In this document: positions 1 to 7,313 of the stretch, in pieces
How positions within the stretch are numbered: position 1 is the first letter of the stretch
Layout of the letters: the number at the start of each line of letters is the position of its first letter
NCBI GenBank assembly: GCA_021784995.1
Contig: JAJYHA010000302.1
Location: 1-9,519, forward strand
Direction of reading: 5' to 3'
DNA: 9,519 bases
DNA from: Myxococcales bacterium
Lineage (GTDB): Bacteria > Myxococcota > Myxococcia > Myxococcales > Anaeromyxobacteraceae
Translations under genes and position numbers: made by a program
The notes under the pieces: model-generated
The model's database searches: none
Told to the model about the DNA's origin: nothing
What the model saw: only the letters and a program-made list of their open reading frames with translations

Positions 1-1262
1 AGCAGGAGCCGGCGCGGCGGGAGCCCCCCGCGGCGCGCGCCGGGGAGAAGGCGGAGGCGCCGGGGAGCCAGATCCGGGAGACGGTGAAGGTCGACCTCGA
101 GCGCGTCGACTCGATGGTGGAGATGATCGGCGAGCTGATCATCGTCGAGTCGATGGTGGTCCACGCCCCCGAGGTGGCGGCGCTGACCTCGCTCCGGGTC
201 CGCAACTACCTGAACCAGCTCACCAAGATCAGCCGGGATCTCCAGAACGTCGCCATGCGGATGCGGATGGTCCCGGTCCGCGGAGTCTTCCAGAAGATGG
301 CGCGGATGGTCCGGGACCTGGCGCGCAAGACGGGCAAGGAGATCGTGCTCGAGCAGGACGGGGAGGAGACCGAGATGGACCGCGCGATGGTCGAGCGGAT
401 CGAGGATCCGCTCGTCCACCTCGTGCGCAACGCCATCGACCACGGGATCGAGGCCGCCGGGGAGCGGCGGACCGCCGGCAAGCCGGACCGGGCGGTGATC
501 CGGCTCTCCGCCTACCACGAGGGCGGCAGCATCGTGGTCGAGCTCTCGGACGACGGGCGCGGGCTGCAGCGGGACCGGATCCTGGCCAAGGGCAGGGAGC
601 GAGGGCTCGTCGAGGAGGGGCGCGACCTCTCGGAGCAGGAGATCTACAACCTCATCTTCCTCCCCGGCTTCTCGACCGCCGCCCGGGTCACCGAGATCTC
701 GGGCCGGGGCGTGGGGATGGACGTGGTGAAGCGGAACGTGGAGGGGATGCGCGGCCGGGTCTCGGTGACGTCGCGGCCGGGGCACGGCTCCACCTTCAAG
801 CTGGTGCTCCCCCTCACCCTGGCCATCATCGACGGGATGCTGGTGGCGTGCGGGAGCGAGAAGTACATCATCCCCAGCCTCTCGATCATCGAGTCCCTCC
901 GCCCGGTCGAGGAGATGATCTCGCGCGCCGCCGGCCGGGGGGAGGTCATCAACGTCCGGGGGGAGATCCTCCCGCTCCTCCGGCTCCACCGCCTCCTCCG
1001 CATGGCCGGGCCCGAGCGCGCGCCGGTCGACGGCCACGTGGTGGTGGTCGAGGGGCTGGGGAGAAAGGTCGGGCTGGTCGTCGACGACGTGCTCACCCAG
1101 CAGCAGGTGGTCATCAAGCCGCTCGGCCAGGGGCTCGGGGACACCGACTTCCTCTCGGGCGCGGCGATCCTCTCCGACGGCCGGGTCGGGCTCATCCTGA
1201 ACGTCGACCGGATCCCGACCCTGGTGGCGCCGCCGGCGCGGCGGGAGGCCCTCGGGAGCTGA
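1..1262 (+). CDS. cheA: Chemotaxis histidine kinase CheA, 3' part (5' end outside window)
   Basis: CheA autophosphorylates under receptor control and passes phosphate to CheY and CheB. The frame is open from base 3 to the TGA at 1260-1262, so the gene is cut by the window edge. An Ala/Pro/Glu-rich linker (3-80) leads into the dimerisation domain (IRETVKVDLERVD, then MVEMIGELIIVES). The ATPase domain follows: N box HLVRNAIDHGIE at 417-452, G1 box DDGRG near 550-564 and G2 box GRGVGMDVV near 703-729. A complete CheW-like regulatory domain occupies about 820-1240 (NVRGEILPLLRL, then VGLVVDDVLTQQQVVIKPLG). The HPt domain with the phosphorylated His and any CheY-binding domain must lie upstream. 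A GTG at 84 is an internal Val in the conserved dimerisation helix and is not the real start. cheR begins 3 nt after the stop. Confidence 0.97.
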   Translation, partial: QEPARREPPAARAGEKAEAPGSQIRETVKVDLERVDSMVEMIGELIIVESMVVHAPEVAALTSLRVRNYLNQLTKISRDLQNVAMRMRMVPVRGVFQKMARMVRDLARKTGKEIVLEQDGEETEMDRAMVERIEDPLVHLVRNAIDHGIEAAGERRTAGKPDRAVIRLSAYHEGGSIVVELSDDGRGLQRDRILAKGRERGLVEEGRDLSEQEIYNLIFLPGFSTAARVTEISGRGVGMDVVKRNVEGMRGRVSVTSRPGHGSTFKLVLPLTLAIIDGMLVACGSEKYIIPSLSIIESLRPVEEMISRAAGRGEVINVRGEILPLLRLHRLLRMAGPERAPVDGHVVVVEGLGRKVGLVVDDVLTQQQVVIKPLGQGLGDTDFLSGAAILSDGRVGLILNVDRIPTLVAPPARREALGS

Positions 1263-1265
1263 GCG

Positions 1266-2078
1266 ATGGACGCCACCACCTTCAAGGACTTCCAGGCGAT
1301 CGCCTACGAGAAGGCGGGGATCTTCCTGCGCGAGGGGAAGGCGGCGCTCGTCCAGGCGCGGCTGGCGAAGCGGCTCCGCGAGCTCGGGCTGGCCACCGAG
1401 CGCGAGTACCTCGACCGGCTCCGCGCCGACGGCGGCGAGGAGGTGGTCCTCTTCCTCGACGCCATCTCCACCAACTTCACCCGCTTCTTCCGGGAGCCGG
1501 ACCACTTCGACACCCTCCGCGACGAGGTGGCCGCGGCGCGCGCCGGGGGGCAGCGCCGGTTCCGCTTCTGGTGCGCCGCCTCCTCGTCGGGGGAGGAGCC
1601 GTACACCATCGCGGCGGTGCTCGATCCGGTGCTGGAGGGCTGCGACTGGCGCCTCCTCGCCACCGACATCTCCACCCGGGTGCTGGGCCGGGCGCAGGCC
1701 GGCGTCTACGGGCCGGAGGAGATCGACGGCATCCCCCCGGACGTGCTCCCGCGGGTGATGGAGCGCGTCCCCCCCGGCGAGGACGGCCACGAGCGCTGGG
1801 CGGTCCGCGATCGCTTCAAGGAGCGGATCGTCTTCCGCCGCCTCAACCTCGCCGTCCACCCCTACCCGATGAGCGGCCCGCTCGACGCCATCTTCTGCCG
1901 CAACGTGATGATCTACTTCGACCGGCCGATGCGCGCCGGCGTGGTGGGAGAGTTCGAGCGGCTCGTCCGCCCCGGGGCGCTCCTCTTCATCGGCCACGCC
2001 GAGACCTTGAACGGGATCCCGACCCGCTTCCGGAGCGAGCGGCCCTCGGTCTACCGGCTCGCCAGGGAGGCGCGGTGA
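1266..2078 (+). CDS. cheR: Chemotaxis protein methyltransferase CheR
   Basis: CheR methylates glutamates on chemoreceptors using S-adenosylmethionine, the forward half of adaptation. The protein is 270 aa, a normal full length. The N-terminal helical domain contains STNFTRFFRE (68-77), the family's usual T-N-x-T-x-F-F-R-E signature. The SAM-binding region follows with FWCAASSSGEEPYT (101-114), the acidic ATDIS strand (132-136), VFRRLNL (189-195) and CRNVMIYF (211-218), ending with FIGHAETL (241-248). The first Gly of the usual A-G-C-S-T-G-E-E motif is replaced (A-A-S-S-S-G-E-E), a mild variation. The ATG at 1266 is preceded by GGGAG at 1254-1258 inside the end of cheA, which suggests translational coupling. 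The stop overlaps the cheD start as GTGA. Confidence 0.97.
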   Translation: MDATTFKDFQAIAYEKAGIFLREGKAALVQARLAKRLRELGLATEREYLDRLRADGGEEVVLFLDAISTNFTRFFREPDHFDTLRDEVAAARAGGQRRFRFWCAASSSGEEPYTIAAVLDPVLEGCDWRLLATDISTRVLGRAQAGVYGPEEIDGIPPDVLPRVMERVPPGEDGHERWAVRDRFKERIVFRRLNLAVHPYPMSGPLDAIFCRNVMIYFDRPMRAGVVGEFERLVRPGALLFIGHAETLNGIPTRFRSERPSVYRLAREAR

Positions 2079-2554
2079 AGCTGATCACGGTCACCATCGG
2101 CGGGCTCGAGGTCACCGGAGACCGCGAGGCGACGCTGATCACCCACGGCCTCGGCTCCTGCATCGCGGTGATGACCTTCGACCCGGTGGCGCGGGTGGCG
2201 GGGATGCTCCACTTCCAGCTGCCGACCTCGGCCCTCTCCCCCGAGCGCGCCCGCGAGAGCCCCGGGACCTTCGCCGACACCGGGATCCCCCTCCTCTTCG
2301 AGCGGATGTACGCCCTCGGGGCCCGGAAGCCGAACGTCGTGGTGAAGGTGGCCGGCGGGGGCACCTTCCACGGCGACGCCGGCACCTTCGACATCGGCAA
2401 GCGGAACTACACCATGATGCGGAAGATCTTCTGGAAGGCGCAGGTGCTCATCGCCGCCGAGGACTGCGGCGGGAGCCGCTCCCGCACCACCCGCCTCTTC
2501 GTCGACACCGGCCAGATCACCGTCCAGTCGGGGTCGGAGGTGAAGCCCCTGTGA
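2075..2554 (+). CDS. cheD: Chemoreceptor glutamine deamidase CheD
   Basis: CheD converts specific receptor glutamines to glutamates and, in organisms with CheC, also modulates CheY-P dephosphorylation. The 159-aa product carries the catalytic pattern of the family: THGLGSCIAVMTFDP with Thr23 and Cys29, then GMLHFQLP with His46. The Thr-Cys-His spacing (6 and 17 residues) matches what I recall for Thermotoga CheD (Thr21, Cys27, His44). The VKVAGGG and GKRN segments and the DCGGSRSRTTRLFVDTGQ region near the C-terminus are also typical. The GTG start at 2075 shares bases with the cheR TGA (GTGA), and AGGGAGG at 2064-2070 is the ribosome binding site. The frame is open far upstream through cheR and cheA, but that extension is a shadow of those genes. 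No CheC gene is visible in the window. Confidence 0.95.
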   Translation: MKLITVTIGGLEVTGDREATLITHGLGSCIAVMTFDPVARVAGMLHFQLPTSALSPERARESPGTFADTGIPLLFERMYALGARKPNVVVKVAGGGTFHGDAGTFDIGKRNYTMMRKIFWKAQVLIAAEDCGGSRSRTTRLFVDTGQITVQSGSEVKPL

Positions 2555-2573
2555 GCGATCCGGCGGTGGGTTC

Positions 2574-2583
2574 AGGAGAGGAG
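2574..2583 (+). promoter_or_regulatory. Ribosome binding site that decides the CheY start
   Basis: The purine run AGGAGAGGAG sits 6 nt before the GTG at 2590. The competing GTG at 2551, which overlaps the cheD stop, would add 13 residues (VSDPAVGSGEERP) unlike anything at the N-terminus of a receiver domain. The start at 2590 begins directly at the first beta strand. Confidence 0.65.
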
Positions 2584-2589
2584 CGGCCC

Positions 2590-2982
2590 GTGGCGCTGCA
2601 GATCCTGGTGGTGGACGACTCCCCCGTCACCCGCAAGATGGTCCGGCGGGCCATCGGGCTGTGCGGCCTCGCCGTGGGGGAGGTGTTCGAGGCCGGCGAC
2701 GGCGCCGAGGCGCTCCGGCAGCTGGGCGCGCACCCCGTCGACCTGGTGCTCGCCGACATCAACATGCCGGTGATGAACGGGATGGAGCTGGTGGAGCGGA
2801 TGAGCGCCGATCCGGCCCTCGCGCGGGTGCCGGTGGTGGTGGTGGCCACGCCGATGAGCGAGCAGCGGATCGAGCGCCTCCTCGACATCGGGGCCCGGGC
2901 CTACCTGGCCAAGCCGTTCCGGCCCGAGGCCCTCCGCGACCTGGTGCTGGAGATCCTCGGGAGGGGGGGGCACCATGGATGA
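2590..2982 (+). CDS. cheY: Stand-alone CheY-like response regulator
   Basis: A single receiver domain of 130 aa with no output domain, as expected for CheY, which binds the flagellar switch when phosphorylated by CheA. It has the acidic pair Asp9-Asp10 in LVVDDS, the phosphoacceptor Asp56 in LADINMPVMNG and Lys108 in AKPF. The switch region reads VVVVATPMSE, so counting from Pro81 the usual Thr/Ser position (E. coli Thr87) is Ala86, with Thr87 one residue later. This is unusual. The GTG start at 2590 is chosen for its strong upstream ribosome binding site; a longer form from the GTG at 2551 is possible. A G8 run at 2963-2970 lies in the last codons, and the stop lies inside the start of the downstream phosphatase gene (8-nt overlap). 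Position between cheD and cheX supports CheY. An adaptation or sink regulator is an alternative role. Confidence 0.88.
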   Translation: MALQILVVDDSPVTRKMVRRAIGLCGLAVGEVFEAGDGAEALRQLGAHPVDLVLADINMPVMNGMELVERMSADPALARVPVVVVATPMSEQRIERLLDIGARAYLAKPFRPEALRDLVLEILGRGGHHG

Positions 2983-3421
2983 GCCGACGGCGGAGCTGCT
3001 CGGGGAGATCCTGGGCGAGGTGCTCCAGGAGGCCGCGTTCCTGTTCGTCGAGCCGGCGGAGGAGGCGCCGGCGTGGCCCGACCGCGTCCTGGTCGCCGAG
3101 ATCGCCTTCGAGTCGCTCCGGGGCGGCACGCTGCGGCTGCTGGCGCCGCCGGCGGTGGGGATCGAGCTGGCCGCCAACATGCTCGGGGCCGATCCGGCCG
3201 ATCCCGAGGCGGAGGAGAACGGGCGGGCGGCCCTCTCCGAGATCCTCAACATGCTCGGGGGGACGTTCGTCACCCGGTGGTTCGGCACCAAGGTGCCGAG
3301 CCAGCTCGGCCTGCCCTCGGTCCGCCTCGCCGACCCGCGGGGCCGGCGCGCCGCCGCCTGCGCCGCCCTGGCGCGGACCGAGGCGGGCCACCCGGTCCAG
3401 CTCGAGCTCGACCTCGGGTGA
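2975..3421 (+). CDS. cheX: CheX/CheC-like CheY-P phosphatase (predicted)
   Basis: The 148-aa protein is probably a chemotaxis phosphatase of the CheC/CheX/FliY group, which dephosphorylates CheY-P using a Glu and an Asn on one helix. The key match is SEILNMLGG, with Glu89 and Asn92 in the E-x-x-N spacing, and Pro114 close to the family's Pro about 22 residues later. The residue four before the Glu, normally Asp or Ser, is Ala85. A helix-rich N-terminus (ELLGEILGEVLQEAAFLFVE), a beta segment (VAEIAFESLRGGTLRLLAP) and then NML and ENGRAALSEI follow the CheX order. Only one E-x-x-N motif is visible, which favours CheX over two-site CheC. The ATG at 2975 overlaps the receiver gene by 8 nt and follows the G-rich stretch at 2959-2970. 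The C-terminus (VQLELDLG) ends the operon. The family call rests on motif and position, so the exact subfamily is uncertain. Confidence 0.72.
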   Translation: MDEPTAELLGEILGEVLQEAAFLFVEPAEEAPAWPDRVLVAEIAFESLRGGTLRLLAPPAVGIELAANMLGADPADPEAEENGRAALSEILNMLGGTFVTRWFGTKVPSQLGLPSVRLADPRGRRAAACAALARTEAGHPVQLELDLG

Positions 3422-3423
3422 TC

Positions 3424-3444
3424 GGCCCTCCGCCCCGGAGGCCC
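3424..3444. terminator. Possible terminator hairpin between convergent operons
   Basis: CCTCCG (3427-3432) and CGGAGG (3436-3441) form a 6-bp stem with a 3-nt loop. Two further GC pairs can form beyond a mismatch. The hairpin lies in the 33-nt gap between the cheX stop and the cheB stop and could act in both directions. No T run follows on either strand, so intrinsic termination is doubtful. Confidence 0.35.
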
Positions 3445-3454
3445 CCGCGCCGCG

Positions 3455-5158
<1,704 letters not shown>

Positions 5159-5182
5159 TCACCAGGGCGTGATCGAGGTCGA

Positions 5183-5198
5183 AGCACCGCCTGTGCCA
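5183..5198 (-). promoter_or_regulatory. Sigma-54 (RpoN) promoter for cheW-cheB (predicted)
   Basis: The minus strand reads TGGCACAGGCGGTGCT. Compared with the consensus TGGCACG-N4-TTGCA/T it keeps the complete TGGCAC of the -24 element, the invariant GG-N10-GC spacing, and TGC plus a final T in the -12 element. Transcription would start near 5172, giving a leader of about 54 nt before the cheW ATG. It lies in a real intergenic region and points toward cheW. Sigma-54 control of flagellar and chemotaxis genes is well known in proteobacteria. Confidence 0.72.
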
Positions 5199-5205
5199 CC
5201 TGGAG

Positions 5206-5249
5206 AGGCCGCCCCGGTCGGCCCGGCGGCGGCTCCTACCGGGCGGCCT
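5206..5249. repeat. Inverted repeat just upstream of the cheW promoter
   Basis: AGGCCGCCC (5206-5214) and GGGCGGCCT (5241-5249) are perfect 9-nt inverted arms. Allowing one bulged C at 5215 adds three more pairs (GGT with ACC). The repeat ends 8 nt upstream of the -24 element of the predicted cheW promoter. It may be an operator or activator site, or an RNA hairpin that stops transcripts coming from motB. The sequence does not decide between these. Confidence 0.5.
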
Positions 5250-5341
5250 ATCCAGAAACGTCGGTGAAGACGGGTTGTTGCGCGGCGACTGGGCGCGGCC
5301 GGCAAGGGCGAGCGAACCGCCGGAGGGCGGGTCTGGCCTCA

Positions 5342-5358
5342 CCCGGGCTCGGCCCGGG
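5342..5358 (-). terminator. Possible terminator hairpin after motB
   Basis: CCCGGGC and GCCCGGG form a perfect 7-bp stem with a 3-nt loop, starting 20 nt after the motB stop. No T run follows on the minus strand. The 260-nt gap 5119-5378 holds this hairpin, the inverted repeat 5206-5249 and the cheW promoter. I see no gene in it. Confidence 0.4.
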
Positions 5359-5378
5359 GGTCGCGCGGACCCGCCCGG

Positions 5379-6152
5379 TCACTGGATCCCCGTGCCCAGC
5401 ATCTCGTCACTCGGGTCGAGCTCGATCACCAGCTCGACGCGCCGGTTGAGCTGGCGCGCCGCGTCGGTGTCCTCGGCCGAGATCGGGTGGGCGGAGCCGA
5501 GCCCGACCGCGGCCAGGAGCTCCGGCCGGGCCCCGTGCGCCTCCTGGAGGTAGGTCACCACGGTCGCCGCGCGCGCGGCCGAGAGGTCCCAGTTGTTGCG
5601 GTAGCGGTCGCCGGACATCGGCGTCTCGTCGGTGAACCCCTCGACCCGCAGCATCCGGTCGAGCGGCACGAGCTCCATCGCGATGGCGTCCAGGATGGCG
5701 AGCACCTGCGGCCGGAGCGCCGCCTGCCCGGCGTCGAAGAACTCGGTGGCCGCGAGCCGGACGGTGAGCCGGCGCCCCTCGACGACCACGGTGACGGCGG
5801 CCGTGGCCTTCCGCTCCAGGAGGAAGGGCTTGATCCGCCGCTCGATCTTCTTGCGCAGGAGCTCGATCGCCTTCTCCTTCGCCTTCTGGGTCGTCCCGCC
5901 GGAGTTGAGCGCGGGGCCGCCGCCCTCCGAGGCCGGGCCGTCGAAGATGGGGAGGGCGCCGGTGCCGCCGGTGCCGGCGTAGTGCATCGCCCAGCGGATC
6001 GACGCCGCGGCCTGGGTGAGCCGCTTGTTGTCGACCCGGGAGACCGAGTAGAGGACGACGAAGAAGGCGAAGAGGAGGGTGATGAAGTCGGCGTAGGAGA
6101 CGAGCCAGCGCTCGTGGTTCTCGTGCTCCTCCTCGCGCTTCTTCCTGGCCAC
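5379..6152 (-). CDS. motB: Flagellar stator protein MotB (MotD-like)
   Basis: MotB, with MotA, forms the inner-membrane ion channel of the flagellar stator and anchors it to peptidoglycan. The 257-aa product has a basic/acidic N-terminus, one membrane helix (about 17-38) and the ion-binding Asp22 in SYADFITLLFAFFVVLYS. A periplasmic linker (about 40-115) precedes an OmpA-like peptidoglycan-binding domain with EGFTDETP (171-178), NNWDLSAARA (186-195) and RQLNRRVEL (233-241). The opening (EEEHENHERWLVSYADFITLLFAFFVVLYS) is close to what I recall for Pseudomonas MotD, so motD may be the better name. The start is a GTG at 6152, with GGAGG (6158-6162) 5 nt before it. motA lies 49 nt upstream, and a hairpin sits in that gap. 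Confidence 0.95.
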   Translation of the reverse strand: MARKKREEEHENHERWLVSYADFITLLFAFFVVLYSVSRVDNKRLTQAAASIRWAMHYAGTGGTGALPIFDGPASEGGGPALNSGGTTQKAKEKAIELLRKKIERRIKPFLLERKATAAVTVVVEGRRLTVRLAATEFFDAGQAALRPQVLAILDAIAMELVPLDRMLRVEGFTDETPMSGDRYRNNWDLSAARAATVVTYLQEAHGARPELLAAVGLGSAHPISAEDTDAARQLNRRVELVIELDPSDEMLGTGIQ

Positions 6153-6172
6153 GTTCGCCTCCGCCTGCGCCG

Positions 6173-6192
6173 GACCGGGGGGTGCCCCGGCC
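6173..6192 (-). other. RNA hairpin in the motA-motB spacer
   Basis: On the transcribed strand GGCCGGGG and CCCCGGTC can pair over 8 positions (one G-T wobble) around a CACC loop. The hairpin begins 9 nt after the motA stop and leaves the motB ribosome binding site (6158-6162) free. It might act on mRNA stability or partial termination between the two stator genes. Confidence 0.45.
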
Positions 6193-6201
6193 CCTCCGCG
6201 C

Positions 6202-6981
6202 TCACGCCGCCTTCTTCTCCGCGGGAGGCCCGCTCCCCTCCTCGCCGATGAAGGCGCGGAGCTTCTCCTCGAGCACCCGGGGGTTGATCCCCTCCTGGAT
6301 CGACAGGACCCCCTCGGCGATCAGGTTCTTCCGCTCCCGCTCGATCCCGAGCTTCCGCTTGATCTTGGCGGCGAAGGGCAGGAACAGGAGGTTCGCCGAC
6401 CCGACGCCGTAGACCGTGGCGACGAAGGCGGTCGCGATGCCCCCGCCCAGCTTCGAGGGATCGTTCAGGTTCTCCATCACGTGGATCAGGCCGAGCACGG
6501 CGCCGAGGATCCCGACGGTCGGCGCGAAGCCGCCGGCCGACTCCCAGATCTTCGCCCCGGCGGCGTTCTCCTCGAACTCCGCGTCGATGGCCGACTCCAG
6601 GGTGGAGCGGGTGACGTTGGCGTCGACCCCGTCGACGACGAACTGGAGCGCGCGCCGGAGGAACGGATCCTGGACCTCGGCGAGCCGGCCCTCGAGCGCC
6701 AGCACGCCGTCGCGGCGGGCGACGCTCGCGTACTCGACGAGCTGCCGGGCGAGATCGCCCAGATCGGCCTTGCGATCGGCGAAGGCCATCTTCAACAGCT
6801 TGAGCCCGGTGACGAAGTCCTTCCGGGGGAAGGCGACGAGCACCGCGCCGATCGTCCCGCCGAAGACGATCATCGCCGCGGTGAGCTGGAGGATCGAGCC
6901 GATGTGGCCGCCCTCGAGCGCCTGGCCGCCCAGGATCATGGCGAGCGCGAAGACGATGCCGCCGATGGAGGTGATGTCCAT
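6202..6981 (-). CDS. motA: Flagellar stator protein MotA (MotC-like)
   Basis: MotA is the multi-pass stator subunit whose cytoplasmic loop pushes on FliG when ions pass through the MotA/MotB channel. The 259-aa protein has four hydrophobic segments: about 5-22, 30-51, 149-169 and 183-204. Between the second and fourth are the large charged loop and GGFAPTVGILGAVLGLI, with Pro154. The last segment, AFVATVYGVGSANLLFLPF, carries Pro202; these are the two conserved prolines of the family. The N-terminus (SIGGIVFALAMILGGQALEGGHIGSIL) resembles Pseudomonas MotC, which agrees with the MotD-like partner. The ATG at 6981 lies 3 nt after the flbD stop, with GAGGA inside the end of flbD. Coupling with flbD and motB is therefore likely. 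Confidence 0.96.
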   Translation of the reverse strand: MDITSIGGIVFALAMILGGQALEGGHIGSILQLTAAMIVFGGTIGAVLVAFPRKDFVTGLKLLKMAFADRKADLGDLARQLVEYASVARRDGVLALEGRLAEVQDPFLRRALQFVVDGVDANVTRSTLESAIDAEFEENAAGAKIWESAGGFAPTVGILGAVLGLIHVMENLNDPSKLGGGIATAFVATVYGVGSANLLFLPFAAKIKRKLGIERERKNLIAEGVLSIQEGINPRVLEEKLRAFIGEEGSGPPAEKKAA

Positions 6982-6984
6982 GCG

Positions 6985-7227
6985 TCAGTCCTCGGCCGGC
7001 GGCACGCCCCGGGGGAAGGCGACCACCGCCCCGCGCCGCTCCGGGGCCCCGGCGCAGCGGCGGCGCCACTCGGCGACCCGCTCGATCACCTCGTCGGTCG
7101 GCTCCCGCACCATGAGGTGGAGGCCGGTGGTGAGCTGGAGCACGGTGTCGGGGGTCGCCTCGACGGTGAGGATGTGGTCGGCGTTGACCACCAGCTCCTT
7201 CCCGTCGAGGCGCGTCAGGACCACCAT
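6985..7227 (-). CDS. flbD: Small flagellar protein FlbD/SwrD
   Basis: An 80-aa protein of the short FlbD family (SwrD in Bacillus subtilis, where it supports stator-dependent flagellar power for swarming). The family pattern is clear: MVVLTRLDGKELVVNADHI, then EATPDTVLQLTTG and MVREPTDEVIERV. The C-terminal 25 residues (Arg/Ala/Pro-rich) extend past the conserved part. No membrane helix or signal peptide is visible. The ATG at 7227 has GGGAGG 6 nt upstream. It is the first gene of a flbD-motA-motB unit, with a sigma-54 type promoter 60 nt upstream. The location next to motA/motB is the usual one. It is unrelated to the Caulobacter response regulator that is also called FlbD. Confidence 0.92.
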   Translation of the reverse strand: MVVLTRLDGKELVVNADHILTVEATPDTVLQLTTGLHLMVREPTDEVIERVAEWRRRCAGAPERRGAVVAFPRGVPPAED

Positions 7228-7287
7228 CGAAAGCCTCCCACGACCGGGTCATCGGCACGCCGGCCCGGGGTCTTAAGCCGGACCGGT

Positions 7288-7303
7288 TGCAAGGAGGCGA
7301 CCA
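7288..7303 (-). promoter_or_regulatory. Sigma-54 (RpoN) promoter for flbD-motA-motB (predicted)
   Basis: The minus strand reads TGGTCGCCTCCTTGCA. It has TGG of the -24 element, a complete TTGCA -12 element and the required GG-N10-GC spacing; the CAC of TGGCAC is not kept. The predicted start is near 7277, with a leader of about 50 nt to flbD. It lies in the 86-nt flgE-flbD gap, 10 nt after the flgE stop. Confidence 0.62.
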
Positions 7304-7313
7304 GCTCGCACGC

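Noticed and set aside
848..2074. Extended N-terminus for cheD read through cheA and cheR
   Set aside because: The extension is a shadow of cheA and cheR. The CheD fold starts at the GTG at 2075, which overlaps the cheR stop.
2551..2589. Earlier GTG start for the CheY-like gene
   Set aside because: It would give GTGA coupling to cheD but adds 13 unusual residues, and the strong purine run at 2574-2583 fits the GTG at 2590 better. It is kept as an alternative.
5250..5280. A sigma-28 promoter in the lower-GC patch upstream of cheW
   Set aside because: No TAAAG-like -35 or GCCGATAA-like -10 could be found at suitable spacing on the minus strand.
6985..7227. Reading flbD as the Caulobacter FlbD sigma-54 activator
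   Set aside because: The 80-aa product has no receiver, AAA+ or helix-turn-helix region. It belongs to the unrelated short FlbD/SwrD family, so it is not the activator of the predicted promoters.
5555..7258. Minus-strand 567-codon frame running across motB, motA and flbD
   Set aside because: It is an out-of-frame shadow on the same strand. The product is low-complexity Arg/Pro/Ser, while the three true genes have clear family motifs and ribosome binding sites.
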